Origin: Intestinimonas timonensis
Lineage (GTDB): Bacteria; Bacillota; Clostridia; Oscillospirales; Oscillospiraceae
Assembly (NCBI RefSeq): GCF_900626145.1
Contig: NZ_LR130817.1
Coordinates: forward strand, 1,973,598 to 2,037,597
Reading direction: 5' to 3'
Length of the DNA: 64,000 nt
Shown: piece after piece, positions 40,664-49,623 of the stretch
Layout: every line of letters begins with the position of its first letter
How positions within the stretch are numbered: position 1 is the stretch's first letter
Translations under genes and position numbers: made by a program
The notes under the pieces: model-generated
What the model was told of the DNA's origin: nothing
Seen by the model: the letters and a program-made list of their open reading frames with translations, nothing else
Databases searched by the model: none

Positions 40664-41754
40664 GATACCACCACCTCACCCAACACAGGGATTTCATCCT
40701 TCTGGATGGTCAGATCTTCCATGCCTCCGTTCACGGTCAAGGCCGAGAAGTTCTCTACACCCGGGAGATTGAGCAGAATGGCCAGCACCCGGTTGTAGAG
40801 CATAGTGTAGGGCAGATCCTCGTCCGGATCGTAATATACGGCAGAAAATTTCCCGTCGATCAGGCTATGGCAGTGCTCCTCCAGTCCGGCGCGAAAGGCC
40901 GTCTCCACCGCTGTGCGGTCGGCACCTGGTGCCAGGGTAACGGTAGCGGCTACCGTCACATCCAGGCGCTTTGCCGCCGCCACCGTTACCGCAGCGCCGA
41001 TGGGACGCTCCTCTCCGATATGGTCATCCACCGCTGTCACGATCTCTTCAGCGGGCGGCTCGTAATTGCTGTCCACCAGGGTGACCGACACCGTTCCGGG
41101 CCCGTCCGGCAGCTCCACCACCTTGGCATTTCCAACGCCGGGGACCTCCAGGGCCCACTGGCGGTACTGGTAGCCGTTGCCACTGGTGGGCGGCCGCTGC
41201 ACCCGCTCCTGGATGCGGGCGAGGAGGGCGGCGTCACTCTCCTCATCGGTTCCCCCTTCCGCCGCCTCGTTCCGGTATCCGGTGAGCCCGGGAAGGTTGA
41301 CATACATCCGGCTGATGGTTCCGGCCTCCACGTTGTAGACGCTGCCCACCTGGGCGGCCTCCAGGCGGCCGGAGCCGGTACCGGCGTCTCCCAGCACCAC
41401 CTGGGCCATGAGGGTGAAGGAAAGCCCTCCGGCGGTCAGGAAGGCGGTCCCGGCGGGGATGGTCAGGCCGGGGGTGCCGGTAAAGGAAATATCACAGTAG
41501 GCCCGTGTGCCGGACCTGCGGGTGATGTTGTAATACTGCCGTCCCACCAGGTCGATGTAGCCCCCGGAGCTCTCGTCCACAAAGAGCATGGAGGGGACGG
41601 CGCTGAGGGCCTGGTAAACCCGGCTGATCTCCTCGGCCACAGGCCCGGACACACCGTCAGCGAAGCCGCCTGCCATGGAGGAGAGCCCCTGGTCCTCCCG
41701 GATGGCGGAGAGGATGCGGGCCTTGACGGCCTCCACGGTCTGATTTTCGTACAT
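40660..41754 (-). CDS. Baseplate J-like protein (XkdT family)
   Basis: A 364-residue protein of the phage Mu gp47/P2 gpJ family. Typical segments are the N-terminal VKARILSAIREDQGLSSMAGG, the mid-region IPAGTAFLTAGGLSFTL and GSVYNVEAGTI, and the EGGTDEESDAALLARIQERVQ motif. It forms the wedge-linking structure of the contractile-tail baseplate. It begins 12 bases after the DUF2634 gene and overlaps the YmfQ-like gene by four bases. Confidence 0.95.
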   Translation of the reverse strand: MYENQTVEAVKARILSAIREDQGLSSMAGGFADGVSGPVAEEISRVYQALSAVPSMLFVDESSGGYIDLVGRQYYNITRRSGTRAYCDISFTGTPGLTIPAGTAFLTAGGLSFTLMAQVVLGDAGTGSGRLEAAQVGSVYNVEAGTISRMYVNLPGLTGYRNEAAEGGTDEESDAALLARIQERVQRPPTSGNGYQYRQWALEVPGVGNAKVVELPDGPGTVSVTLVDSNYEPPAEEIVTAVDDHIGEERPIGAAVTVAAAKRLDVTVAATVTLAPGADRTAVETAFRAGLEEHCHSLIDGKFSAVYYDPDEDLPYTMLYNRVLAILLNLPGVENFSALTVNGGMEDLTIQKDEIPVLGEVVVS

Positions 41755-41766
41755 CGCGCTCCCTCC

Positions 41767-42189
41767 TTATATGCTCAAATCCGTCTTACCGTACACGGTG
41801 GACATGGTCACGCTGATCCTCAGCGTAGAGCCCACCAGCCCCTCCACCGTGGCCGTGGCGGCGGTGATATAGGGGCAGACGGTGAGGGCCTCCTCCACAT
41901 ACCTGGCGGCCTCGCTGCGCCGGGTCTCGGCCCGGTAGGGCTGTCCGATGAGCCGCTCCAGCTCGCAGCCGTAGTCCCAGGAGTTGTAGCTGAAGCGGTA
42001 CCGGGCGGTCTTGACGGCCCGCCAGGCCCAGCTTTTCACCGCCTCCAGGCCGGTCACCACCACCGGCTCACCGCCGGAAAAGCGGGGAATGCCCAGCTCA
42101 TAGTCCATGGCCACATCCCGGTACAGGGGCAGGGCGGCGGGCCGTGCCGTCTCCCCGGGAAAGAACGGGAAAAGCTGTCTCACTGCCAC
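41767..42189 (-). CDS. Baseplate protein, DUF2634 (XkdS family, gp25-like)
   Basis: A 140-residue protein. The FSGGEPVVVTGLEAVKSWAW stretch, followed by RFSYNSWDYGCELERLIGQ and a terminal domain with SVTMSTVYGK, matches DUF2634/XkdS proteins, the equivalents of the T4 gp25-type wedge subunit. It overlaps the preceding XkdR-like gene by 10 bases. Confidence 0.9.
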   Translation of the reverse strand: MAVRQLFPFFPGETARPAALPLYRDVAMDYELGIPRFSGGEPVVVTGLEAVKSWAWRAVKTARYRFSYNSWDYGCELERLIGQPYRAETRRSEAARYVEEALTVCPYITAATATVEGLVGSTLRISVTMSTVYGKTDLSI

Positions 42190-42479
42190 ACCGCCTTTTT
42201 TAAGATATAGTAATCCTGGTTGTCGTCGCTCACCAGACAGATGAGCCGGTCACCGGCCCGGAGGAGATGCTCCTCCCCCGTGTCGGTGGTCCACTGGTAG
42301 CTGAGGTCGGTGGGCACGCCGATGCCGTTCTGGTCCAGGGTCATACCGTTGCACACCACCTGGAGCTTACCGCCGCCGGCCTGCTCCACCGTACCGAAGA
42401 GCAGCGACATCCGACTCTTGGGCCGGTCATCGTCCGACCCGCCCAGCATCCCGGCCAGAGCCGCGTAGATCTCACTCAT
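42180..42479 (-). CDS. Baseplate protein, DUF2577 (XkdR family)
   Basis: A 99-residue protein with the OB-like DUF2577 pattern: LFGTVEQAGGGKLQVVCNG, LLRAGDRLICLVSDDNQDYYILKK. XkdR-type proteins associate with the central spike/hub. AGGAGG precedes the start; the gene lies 9 bases after the XkdQ-like gene. Confidence 0.88.
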   Translation of the reverse strand: MSEIYAALAGMLGGSDDDRPKSRMSLLFGTVEQAGGGKLQVVCNGMTLDQNGIGVPTDLSYQWTTDTGEEHLLRAGDRLICLVSDDNQDYYILKKAVWQ

Positions 42480-42488
42480 GGCATCCTC

Positions 42489-43475
42489 CTAGTCCTCGCT
42501 CCCCGCCTCGGTCTCGTTCATGAGGTTCCGGAAGTTGAGAGAGAGCTTGCAGAAATACTGTCCGTTCTTCCAGGTGTGGGTGTCGCTGTCGATCCAGCAC
42601 AGGCCCACCGCCCCGGTGCTGTTCTCCCGGAGGAGGACGGCGTTGCCGGTGATGAGGCTGGGGTCTCCCAGGCATTCCACCGTCATATTCTGCTGGAGTC
42701 CGTTGTCCTCCAGTTCCGCCTGAGCCTCCGGCCCCTTGTCCTCCCCGTCCCGCTGGGTGAGGATGGACTGAAACCGCCCGTAGAGGGCGGCGCTCTCGGC
42801 GTCCTCCACAGTCCGGATGAGAACACCGCCGCTGGAGTAGATGGCCACCGCATTGGTGAGCCCGGAGATGTCCTCCCGGACGTTGAGGGTCTGGAGGTTC
42901 TTGCCCGGCGCGATCTCCAGGGCGGCGGCAGAGGGCTTCTCCACCACCTCCAGAGCGCCGGCGCCGTTGAATCGTGCCAGGTACCGCCGCCCGTTCTGCT
43001 CCCCGGCCAGAGTGTAGAGGGTATCCACGATCTTGGAGAGGGCCGTGCCGGGGAACTTCCGGGTGACGGAGACCCCGGTCTGGGCCAGAGTCCCCACGGG
43101 CACGCCAAAGTCGGCGCACAGGGCGGCCACGGCCTGCTCCGGCGTCGCACCGGAGAACTGGTACCAGCCCTGGTTTCCCGCCAAAAACCGCCCCCGGTCC
43201 TGGGCGGTGAGGGAGAGAACGCTGCTCCCGGTGGCCTTTTCCCGGGCCACCAGGTGGCCCAGAAAAACCTGGTCGCCGTCCACCGTCAGGTGGATCTCCG
43301 CCCCCAGGTCGCAGGGGGGCGTGGGAAGGCTGCCATCGGTTGGGACGGCAGCCTGGATCTCCAGGGACCGGCATACCTCCCGGAGGCTCCCGGTCCAGTT
43401 CAGGGTCATCACCCGCTGGGTGAGGTCCCAGGTCTCCCCCTGCCGGGAGAGGAGGGTGAGCCGGTAATCAGCCAA
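42489..43475 (-). CDS. Baseplate hub protein (XkdQ/YqbQ family, late control gene D-like)
   Basis: A 328-residue hub protein. The N-terminus (YRLTLLSRQGETWDLTQRVM) and the central STVEQAVAALCADFGVPVGT-like region (here ATPEQAVAALCADFGVPVG), followed by KIVDTLYTLAGEQNGRRYLAR, match the gpD/XkdQ hub family. The C-terminal IDSDTHTWKNGQYFCKLSLNF is also standard. It overlaps the LysM gene by 8 bases. Confidence 0.92.
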   Translation of the reverse strand: MADYRLTLLSRQGETWDLTQRVMTLNWTGSLREVCRSLEIQAAVPTDGSLPTPPCDLGAEIHLTVDGDQVFLGHLVAREKATGSSVLSLTAQDRGRFLAGNQGWYQFSGATPEQAVAALCADFGVPVGTLAQTGVSVTRKFPGTALSKIVDTLYTLAGEQNGRRYLARFNGAGALEVVEKPSAAALEIAPGKNLQTLNVREDISGLTNAVAIYSSGGVLIRTVEDAESAALYGRFQSILTQRDGEDKGPEAQAELEDNGLQQNMTVECLGDPSLITGNAVLLRENSTGAVGLCWIDSDTHTWKNGQYFCKLSLNFRNLMNETEAGSED

Positions 43476-44235
43476 AGTACGCCTCCTCCTTCTTGAGCTG
43501 CACCGCCCACCGTTTGGCGTCGGCGTCCCAGGTGGTGGTAGTGGCCGCCGCCGTCCTGGCGCTGGGCGGCTTCTCTGCCGCCGCCGGCAGGGCGTCCATG
43601 GGCGGGATGGTGAGGGTCCGGCCGGGCTGGATCAGATTGGCGTTGGGGATATCGTTGGCCGCCGCCAGCCGCCAGCACAGGGAGCCGTCTCCATAGTAGG
43701 CCTTGCTGATTGCCCAGAGGGTGTCACCGCTCTGAACGGTGTAGGATCGCTGGGCGGCCGCCCCCGTGGCGCTCTCCCGCACCGTCGCCCCGGTCCCGTC
43801 GGCCTGGGCAGGAATGACGGGGGTCTCCGGACGCTGGTACTGCCGGTAGGTGATGTCGGCATAGAGGTCGTTGGTGCCGTCCTGCTCCCGATAGACCACC
43901 CCCTCCAGCAGCACAGAGGCATTGACGGGGGTGCCGCTCACCAGCCACCGGAGGACGGTCCCCTGGTCGATCCACCGCTCCAGCTGCTCCAGGTAGGCCC
44001 AGGGGTTGGTCCCCGCTCCCGGGGACAGGAAGGGATAGGCCTGGGCGGGAAGGATACAGTCGGTGAGGGTGGCAGACCCCATTTTCTTCCCGCCGAAGAA
44101 ATTGAGGTCGCCCAGCTGGTCCACCCGCACCGTCTCCAGGATGGCCTCGTGGGGCCACTGGTAGGAGGCCGGGGTCACCGGCAGCACCAGCTCGGTGCCG
44201 GTGACCTCGTCCAGGAAGGTGATGAGCCGCAGCAT
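43468..44235 (-). CDS. Tail protein with LysM domain (XkdP family)
   Basis: A 255-residue protein. Its N-terminal 140 residues are the XkdP/gp53-like baseplate domain (GDLNFFGGKKMGSATLTDCI). A LysM domain follows a short linker (RSYTVQSGDTLWAISKAYYG, then ANLIQPGRTLTIP). LysM binds N-acetylglucosamine polymers and may hold the tail hub at peptidoglycan. Its start overlaps the tape-measure stop codon. Confidence 0.93.
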   Translation of the reverse strand: MLRLITFLDEVTGTELVLPVTPASYQWPHEAILETVRVDQLGDLNFFGGKKMGSATLTDCILPAQAYPFLSPGAGTNPWAYLEQLERWIDQGTVLRWLVSGTPVNASVLLEGVVYREQDGTNDLYADITYRQYQRPETPVIPAQADGTGATVRESATGAAAQRSYTVQSGDTLWAISKAYYGDGSLCWRLAAANDIPNANLIQPGRTLTIPPMDALPAAAEKPPSARTAAATTTTWDADAKRWAVQLKKEEAYFG

Positions 44236-46361
44236 CAGCGCACCCCTCCCCTCTGGGCCAGCTCGACCTTGCGGAGGATGGCCGCGGCGATGGCGTCCAC
44301 GTCCTCATCCGTCCGCACCGACCAGCTGCCGGTGACGGTGATCTGGATGGGACTGGAGGTCTTTCGGTCCATCTCCCTGGCCTCCCGTGCCGTCAGCACC
44401 CGCTCGCCCTCGTGGAGCAGCGCGGCATAGTTGTCGTAGGGCACCCGGTCCAGACCAGCCGCATGAGGCGTATAGAGCGTGTCAGTGTTGCTCTCTCGCA
44501 CCCAGTCCTGATAGGAGGAGGAAATGGCACGGCCGCTCTCGCCAAGGGGGTGGTTGTCCGCCCAGGCGGCCGCCATGCCCTTGGAGTACTCCAGGCCCAT
44601 TTCATACCCGGCGTCCCAGTAGTCGCTTTTCAGACCGGTGTCCGCCCGGATTCCGGCTATCAGCGCCTTTTCCGATTCCAGCGCCAGCTGGGCGCCCTCA
44701 GAGGCGTTGTACTCGTTCAGGGCCATGACCCTGGCCTCCGCCAGGGCACGGCCCATCTCGGCAGCGTCTCCTTCCACCTGGGCTTTTTGGTACTCGTTGG
44801 TCAGATCATTGAGCCGTTTCTGTGCCTCCTCGCTGAACAGCGTTGTTTCTGCGCCGCTCATAACTGCGTCCAGAGCTTCTCGCTGAAATTGTTCCTTCTG
44901 ATTCTCCAGAGAGGCCTGCCAGGCGCCGATGGCCTTGTTGGCCTCCTGCTGGGCCTCGCCGCTCACCCCGGAGAGCCACTCCGTCTGGGCCTGGAGGCCC
45001 TTGGCCCGCTCCGCGTTGTAGCCTTCCCCGTAGGCGGCGTCCATCTCGGTCTCCGCGTCGGCCAGGGTGGAGGAAAGGCCGGAGAAGGTCCTGGACATCT
45101 CGTCCATGGCTCCCGCGTACTGCTCCAGCCCCTGCTGGATGATGGACACCGCCTGGGTGCCGGAGATGGAGCCCTTGGAGATCATGTCGTAGACCTCGCC
45201 CTGGCTCACACCCAGGCTCCCGGCCAGCATACCGATGACGTCCACGCCCCGCTCCTGGAACATGTTGAGGTATTCCAGACTGGCCTTGTCGCTGGACTGC
45301 ATCCGGCTCAGGGCCTGAGCCATGACGGACATGTCGGAGGCGCTGACGCCTACGGCGCTGCCGGCGTTGCCGATGCCCTCCATCAGATCCAGCATCCGCT
45401 GGGGGTCGGAGCCAAAGCCGGTGGCCAGCGCCCGGGACATGGCGGTAAGGTCGCTGTACTCCATGGGCGTCTCCGCCGCCATGGCCCGCAGGTCCTTCAG
45501 GTACTGGTCCCCTATGCCCTCCCCCAGCAGCTTGTTGAAGGCGATGGCGTCCAGCTCCCGCTGGGCGGCCACCGAGGAGCCGGAAGAGATGGCAGAATCC
45601 CGCTCTGAGGTCTGCTCCTCCGCCGCCTCCTGGACGTAGGACTGGAAGGCGCTGTCCCGTCCCTCGTAGATCTGACTGGCGCCGGAGGCCAATCCTACCC
45701 CGGCGCCGATGGCGGCACCAACGGCGGTACCTACTCCCGGAGCGATCATAGAGCCGATGGCCGCCCCGCTGCCGGCGCTCCCAAGCACGGAAGAGAAAAG
45801 GCTCCCGCCGCTGCTCCCCAGAGCAGAGCTTGCCAGCGTCCCCGCCCACTGTCCGGCGGTGTCGCCAAGCATATCGTAGAGCCCGGCTTTTCCCAGAGCG
45901 GCGAGCATTCCCACCGCTCCGGACAGGCCGCCCGACCGGTTATCCATCCGGCTGGCCGCCGCCTCGGTCTCTCCGATCCCCCGGGCGGCCTTTCTGGCCT
46001 GCTCGTAGAGATCGTCGTAGGCCTTGGAGTTGGCCTTCAGGTTGGTTTCCGTTTCCGTGAGGGCCCGGCGCAGCTCCGTTTGCCGGTCGATGGCTTCGTC
46101 CAATGCCTTCTTGCTGGCCTCGTCGTTGAGCTTCTTATAGCTCTTCTGGGCCGCCTTGACCTGGTTGTCCGTCTCCGCCATGGCCTTCTTCAGGTCCGCG
46201 TACTTTTTCACCATGGAGTCCTGAGCCTTGTCATAGGACCTGATGCTCTCCTCCAGGTCGTCCAGGGTCTTGTCAAAGGCCTGACTGTTGCCCGCGATGG
46301 CCTTCAGCGTGGGGCTCACCCGGTCATAGAGGCTCATCACAATACCGACTTCTTCCGCCAT
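44235..46361 (-). CDS. Tail tape measure protein
   Basis: A 708-residue protein. The N-terminal third is coiled coil (DLEESIRSYDKAQDSMVKKY). A glycine/alanine-rich hydrophobic stretch (GSGAAIGSMIAPGVGTAVGA) lies near residue 210, then a tape-measure domain with EYSDLTAMSRALATGFG-like and MLAGSLGVSQGEVYDMISKG segments (about 300-430). Tape measure proteins set tail length and help DNA pass into the cell; 708 residues suggests a rather short tail. It starts 3 bases after the end of the frameshifted chaperone product, the expected place. Confidence 0.95.
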   Translation of the reverse strand: MAEEVGIVMSLYDRVSPTLKAIAGNSQAFDKTLDDLEESIRSYDKAQDSMVKKYADLKKAMAETDNQVKAAQKSYKKLNDEASKKALDEAIDRQTELRRALTETETNLKANSKAYDDLYEQARKAARGIGETEAAASRMDNRSGGLSGAVGMLAALGKAGLYDMLGDTAGQWAGTLASSALGSSGGSLFSSVLGSAGSGAAIGSMIAPGVGTAVGAAIGAGVGLASGASQIYEGRDSAFQSYVQEAAEEQTSERDSAISSGSSVAAQRELDAIAFNKLLGEGIGDQYLKDLRAMAAETPMEYSDLTAMSRALATGFGSDPQRMLDLMEGIGNAGSAVGVSASDMSVMAQALSRMQSSDKASLEYLNMFQERGVDVIGMLAGSLGVSQGEVYDMISKGSISGTQAVSIIQQGLEQYAGAMDEMSRTFSGLSSTLADAETEMDAAYGEGYNAERAKGLQAQTEWLSGVSGEAQQEANKAIGAWQASLENQKEQFQREALDAVMSGAETTLFSEEAQKRLNDLTNEYQKAQVEGDAAEMGRALAEARVMALNEYNASEGAQLALESEKALIAGIRADTGLKSDYWDAGYEMGLEYSKGMAAAWADNHPLGESGRAISSSYQDWVRESNTDTLYTPHAAGLDRVPYDNYAALLHEGERVLTAREAREMDRKTSSPIQITVTGSWSVRTDEDVDAIAAAILRKVELAQRGGVR

Positions 46362-46364
46362 GGG

Positions 46365-46906
46365 TCACCCCTCCTTGTCCGACTCGATTTCATGGAGGGC
46401 CAGCGCCCAGGTGAGATCTCTCGCCCCTTCCCCCATGCCGGCGTACATCTCCGGCGTCCAGTGATGGTGGCGGAAGAGGTAGTAGATCAGCTCCAGCTCC
46501 GGGTCGCTGCCCTCCGTCAGGCGTTTTTTACTTCATCAATGGTGGTCCGGCGGTAGCCGCACAGCTTTTCCACCGCCCGGCTCAGGTCCTCGATCTCCCC
46601 CGGCAGGAGCATGGCCTTCACCGTCTCCGCAGGAGTGGCCCCGCCGTAGCGCTCCTTGAGGGCCGGGTCCTTCAGGTCGGGCTCCACGCAGCCCTGGAGC
46701 AGGATGTGGACCGACACGTCGTCGGACAGGCTCTCCCGGAGCTTCTGCACCTTGCCGTAAGGCAGGCCCCGCAGGGTAAAGACCACATCTTCCCCGATGA
46801 GCTCACTCAGCCGCTTGACGCGGTACCGGGCGGTGGGCAGCTCCTTGAGCACGTTGGGCAGCTCCGGACGCAGCAGCAGGGAGACCAGGTCTTTCTTTTC
46901 CTCCAT
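46365..46906 (-). CDS. Tail assembly chaperone (XkdN-like), with programmed -1 frameshift extension
   Basis: The zero-frame product is 129 residues (MEEKKDLVSLLLRPELPNVL ... DEVKNA, stop at 46517), an XkdN-like phage tail chaperone. A slippery heptamer just before the stop allows a -1 shift into a frame that continues for 52 residues (RLTEGSDPELELIYYLFRHH ... ESDKEG) and ends at 46365. The full product is 180 residues. This is the counterpart of the gpG/gpGT pair conserved between tube and tape-measure genes of long-tailed phages, where both products are needed to chaperone the tape measure. The extension has no start codon or ribosome site of its own at its beginning. Confidence 0.9.
46523..46529 (-). 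other. Programmed -1 ribosomal frameshift site A AAA AAC
   Basis: On the minus strand the heptamer A-AAA-AAC lies in the zero-frame register GTA AAA AAC, two codons before the stop of the short chaperone. This is the canonical X XXY YYZ slippery form. The -1 frame then stays open to 46365. Confidence 0.9.
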
Positions 46907-46918
46907 GCTTTTCCCTCC

Positions 46919-47359
46919 TTATGCCGGGGTGATCTGATCCAGGAACTCATAGCGGCCAAAGGTAAAGGGGGTCGTCACCGTCCCCACCGTGGCCGCCTGC
47001 CAGTCGGCCAGCGTGAGGTCGTCAAAGCTGACGTTGTAGACGGCCACACGCTCCGCCCCCCAGCTGTCAGGGTCCTTCAGCTTGGAGATCACCGTAAACC
47101 GGCGGTCCACGCCGTCCTGGAGGCCGCTCTGCTTCTGGGCAAAGCCGGAGTCCACCTTGTAGAGGGTCAGGCTGCCGGCACCGCTGGCGCTGGTGGCCTT
47201 GGTGTCGGTCATGAACTGGCCGCACAGGTTGATGGTCTCCTTGTTCTTGCTCACCTTCAGCTGGCAGGCGGTGCACTCGGCGATCTTCTCGCCGTCCACC
47301 CACACCTCACCGAAGGTTCCGTTGATAACTCTCTTCGCACTGTCAACGCTTGTCGCCAT
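46919..47359 (-). CDS. Phage tail tube protein (XkdM family)
   Basis: A 146-residue protein, the usual length of XkdM tubes. The pattern RVINGTFGEVWVDGEKIAEC, then KVSKNKETINLCG and the closing TTPFTFGRYEFLDQITPA, is typical of DUF2001/XkdM. It polymerises into the inner tube of the contractile tail. It lies between the sheath and the chaperone gene, separated from the sheath by a structured 118-base gap. Confidence 0.93.
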   Translation of the reverse strand: MATSVDSAKRVINGTFGEVWVDGEKIAECTACQLKVSKNKETINLCGQFMTDTKATSASGAGSLTLYKVDSGFAQKQSGLQDGVDRRFTVISKLKDPDSWGAERVAVYNVSFDDLTLADWQAATVGTVTTPFTFGRYEFLDQITPA

Positions 47360-47387
47360 GTCGTCCTCGCAAACTCCTTTCCACTCC

Positions 47388-47470
47388 GCCCGGCTGTCCG
47401 CCGGGCATCCGTTTCAATCTGTTGCTCGTCCTCTCCCCACGGAAGCCGCTTTGCGTGGCTTTCGTGGGGA
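47388..47470. other. Two strong hairpins between sheath and tube genes
   Basis: One hairpin pairs GCCCGGC with GCCGGGC (47388-47394, 47400-47406). The other has a 14-bp stem with one wobble (47434-47447 with 47457-47470). Neither is followed by a T tract on the minus strand, so they are more likely mRNA processing or stability elements that let tube and sheath be made at different levels. No gene is present in this gap. Confidence 0.6.
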
Positions 47471-47477
47471 CCCTAGC

Positions 47478-48596
47478 TTATGCCGCCAGGGTGGACGCAG
47501 CGTGGAAGATCACCTGGAAGTCCTCCATGGCGTCCACCAGCCGGCCACCGCACTTGATAAAGACCCAGCTCCCGGTCTGATACTCCTTGAGCTGCTGCTC
47601 CGTGAGGTCGGCGGTCTCCACACCCTGGGCCTTGAGCCACCGCTCCTGGGCCTCCAGGTCGATCTCCGCCCAGCTCTCCCCGGGATTGAGCACCCCGGCG
47701 CTCTCCAGATAGGAGAAGTACTCCCGGATGGCGGTGAGCAGCAGGCACTTGTTGTCGTAGGTGTTGGGATAGCGGCCAATGTACTGTCCCTGGATGGTAG
47801 TGCGCAGGTAGTAGGTGATGAGGTCCATCCCCTCCACGATCTTGATCTTGCTCCAGTCGGCGTTGCCGGTGGCCGGAATGGTGGTCAGGGAGTTGACACC
47901 CCGGCCCATCTTGGCCACCTGGCCGTCGTGGATCAGGATGAGGTTGCCCTCATTGATGGCCGTCTTCTGCTCCTCTTCACTGCGGGGCGTCACCGCCGTC
48001 AGTTCCTCCAGAGCGGCGTAGGTACAGGACATACCCATGGGGATACCCGCCAGGGCCCCGGCGATCCGGCTGGAATACTGGGCCGCTGTGTAGGTGGTAT
48101 TCCCTGCTGCGATGGCGCCGTCGGTCTCCTTGAAGGAGATGATACCCGTATCATCGGGAGGGGAGGCGGGATTGGCCTCCACCAGCTTTTCGGTGAAGTA
48201 GTCCTTCCGCCGCTCCTTCACCCAGGTCTCCAGCAGGGTCTTCTCCGCCGCCGTCACGTCCGGAGGCGGGGCGATGTAGTCCAGGCTCTGGTTCTCGATG
48301 AGCTTCAGTCCGGCCTCCAGGGCGTCGGTGTCCTCGGTGCCGGGTGCGATGACCACCGCCACCACCTTGCTGGGCTGGCCCCGGTCGGTGCCGGTGAAGG
48401 CCCGGCTCAGGTAGGCCTGGTTGTCCGCCCCCAGCTCCGAGGGGATGAGGGCCGCGCTGGTGAGCTGGTGGACTCCCTGGGCCTGGGAGTCCCGTACAAA
48501 GACGCCCACGTAGCCCTTCTTGCTCCGGTTGGCCGCCGCCTGGGCGGCCTTCTGAAAGGTGATGGTCAGGCTGGGCAGCCCGATTGTCGTCGCCAT
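47478..48596 (-). CDS. Phage tail sheath protein (XkdK family)
   Basis: A 372-residue sheath subunit. The N-terminal GLPSLTITFQKAAQAA, the mid NTTYTAAQYSSRIAGALAGI with GMSCTYAALEELTAV, and the C-terminal KIVEGMDLITYYLRTTIQGQ to DFQVIFHAASTLAA are typical. The sheath contracts to drive the tube through the cell envelope, so the phage is of the contractile (myovirus) type. The ATG used follows AAAGGAGTG; an upstream in-frame extension belongs to the preceding coding region. Confidence 0.95.
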   Translation of the reverse strand: MATTIGLPSLTITFQKAAQAAANRSKKGYVGVFVRDSQAQGVHQLTSAALIPSELGADNQAYLSRAFTGTDRGQPSKVVAVVIAPGTEDTDALEAGLKLIENQSLDYIAPPPDVTAAEKTLLETWVKERRKDYFTEKLVEANPASPPDDTGIISFKETDGAIAAGNTTYTAAQYSSRIAGALAGIPMGMSCTYAALEELTAVTPRSEEEQKTAINEGNLILIHDGQVAKMGRGVNSLTTIPATGNADWSKIKIVEGMDLITYYLRTTIQGQYIGRYPNTYDNKCLLLTAIREYFSYLESAGVLNPGESWAEIDLEAQERWLKAQGVETADLTEQQLKEYQTGSWVFIKCGGRLVDAMEDFQVIFHAASTLAA

Positions 48597-48600
48597 AAGA

Positions 48601-49068
48601 TCACTCCTTTGTTGAGATATTGAGTTCATAGTGCTCCATGAGGGGCACGCCGCTGGGCGGGACATCAGGATCGGTATGGGATGGCCGCCCGTCCACCCAG
48701 GAGAAGATGAGGGTCACCTCAATGAAATCAGGGGCGCCGGTGCCCCGGTTGGTCTGTACCTGGATGGCCCGGTCCTCCACCGGGAAATATCCCCGGGCAA
48801 ACAGACCACAGGCGGCCTCCATGCGCTGGTTGAGGGCCTCCAGGCTGCTGTCGTGGTAAGCGTCCACCGCCTCGAAGCCGGTGAGCAGCAGGGTGACCGT
48901 CCGCCGGACCAGGGCGATGTTGACGTCCGCCGTCTCCTCCTTTTGCAGTTCCAAGGCAAAGGAGGGGCGCTTGAAATCCTTGGGGAGGTAGTTGGTGTAG
49001 ACCTCCTCCCCCGGCCAGTGCTCTTGGACCCTGGCCTTCACCGCGTCCATCAGTGCTTGGGTGGTCAT
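48601..49068 (-). CDS. Phage tail terminator-like protein
   Basis: A 155-residue protein (LMDAVKARVQEHWPGEEVYT, KDFKRPSFALELQ, TGAPDFIEVTLIFSW) resembling the tail-terminator/completion proteins encoded just before the sheath gene in PBSX-like phages (DUF6838 type). It would cap the tail before head joining. It overlaps nothing and sits 4 bases before the sheath start. Confidence 0.78.
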   Translation of the reverse strand: MTTQALMDAVKARVQEHWPGEEVYTNYLPKDFKRPSFALELQKEETADVNIALVRRTVTLLLTGFEAVDAYHDSSLEALNQRMEAACGLFARGYFPVEDRAIQVQTNRGTGAPDFIEVTLIFSWVDGRPSHTDPDVPPSGVPLMEHYELNISTKE

Positions 49069-49071
49069 CCG

Positions 49072-49623
49072 TCACACTCCCTTCTCCTCGGCGAAGATCT
49101 CCAGGGCCTCATTGGCAGCATCAATGGCGTGCTCCTGGGCCTTCATCTTGGTCCAGGAGTAGAACATGCGGCCCTTCACATAGCGCAGACCTGTTGCCGT
49201 ATTGAGTCCGGAGCGCCGGTTCCGGTTTTTCCGTGCTGTGCTCCAGGCGTAATCCTTTCTGGTGTCCGCCTTTCGTACTCCGTGGCCCCGCTCCAGCCAT
49301 TTGGTGACCTGTTTGACGGTAACGGCCTGGCCGTGCCAGCTCTTGGGCTTTTTCCCAGGCCGGACCGGAGATGCCTTCTGCGGAGTCAGGGCGGCATATC
49401 CACCCCTGCTGCCGAAACGAAGCTCCTGCCAGGACCGGACCGTCCCCTTGGCGTCCGCCTCCAGGTCTGCCCTGCCGATCTGGGCATCCAGGTCCCGCTT
49501 AGTGGCCTCACCCATGGCTTTCACCGCCACAGCTCTGGCCTCCGGGAAGTCCTCCATCAGATCTTCCCAATAGGAATAGAACTTCTGGACCGCCTTCCGG
49601 TCCAGAGTCGCCTTCCGGCTCAC
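49072..49623 (-). CDS. HK97 gp10-like head-tail component
   Basis: A 183-residue basic protein (XkdI/HK97 gp10-like). The opening KAVQKFYSYWEDLMEDFPEA, central RSWQELRFGSRGGYAAL and KGRMFYSWTKMKAQEHAIDA are as seen in this minor virion family. Its position between the head-tail adaptor and tail terminator supports the call. Confidence 0.78.
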   Translation of the reverse strand: MSRKATLDRKAVQKFYSYWEDLMEDFPEARAVAVKAMGEATKRDLDAQIGRADLEADAKGTVRSWQELRFGSRGGYAALTPQKASPVRPGKKPKSWHGQAVTVKQVTKWLERGHGVRKADTRKDYAWSTARKNRNRRSGLNTATGLRYVKGRMFYSWTKMKAQEHAIDAANEALEIFAEEKGV

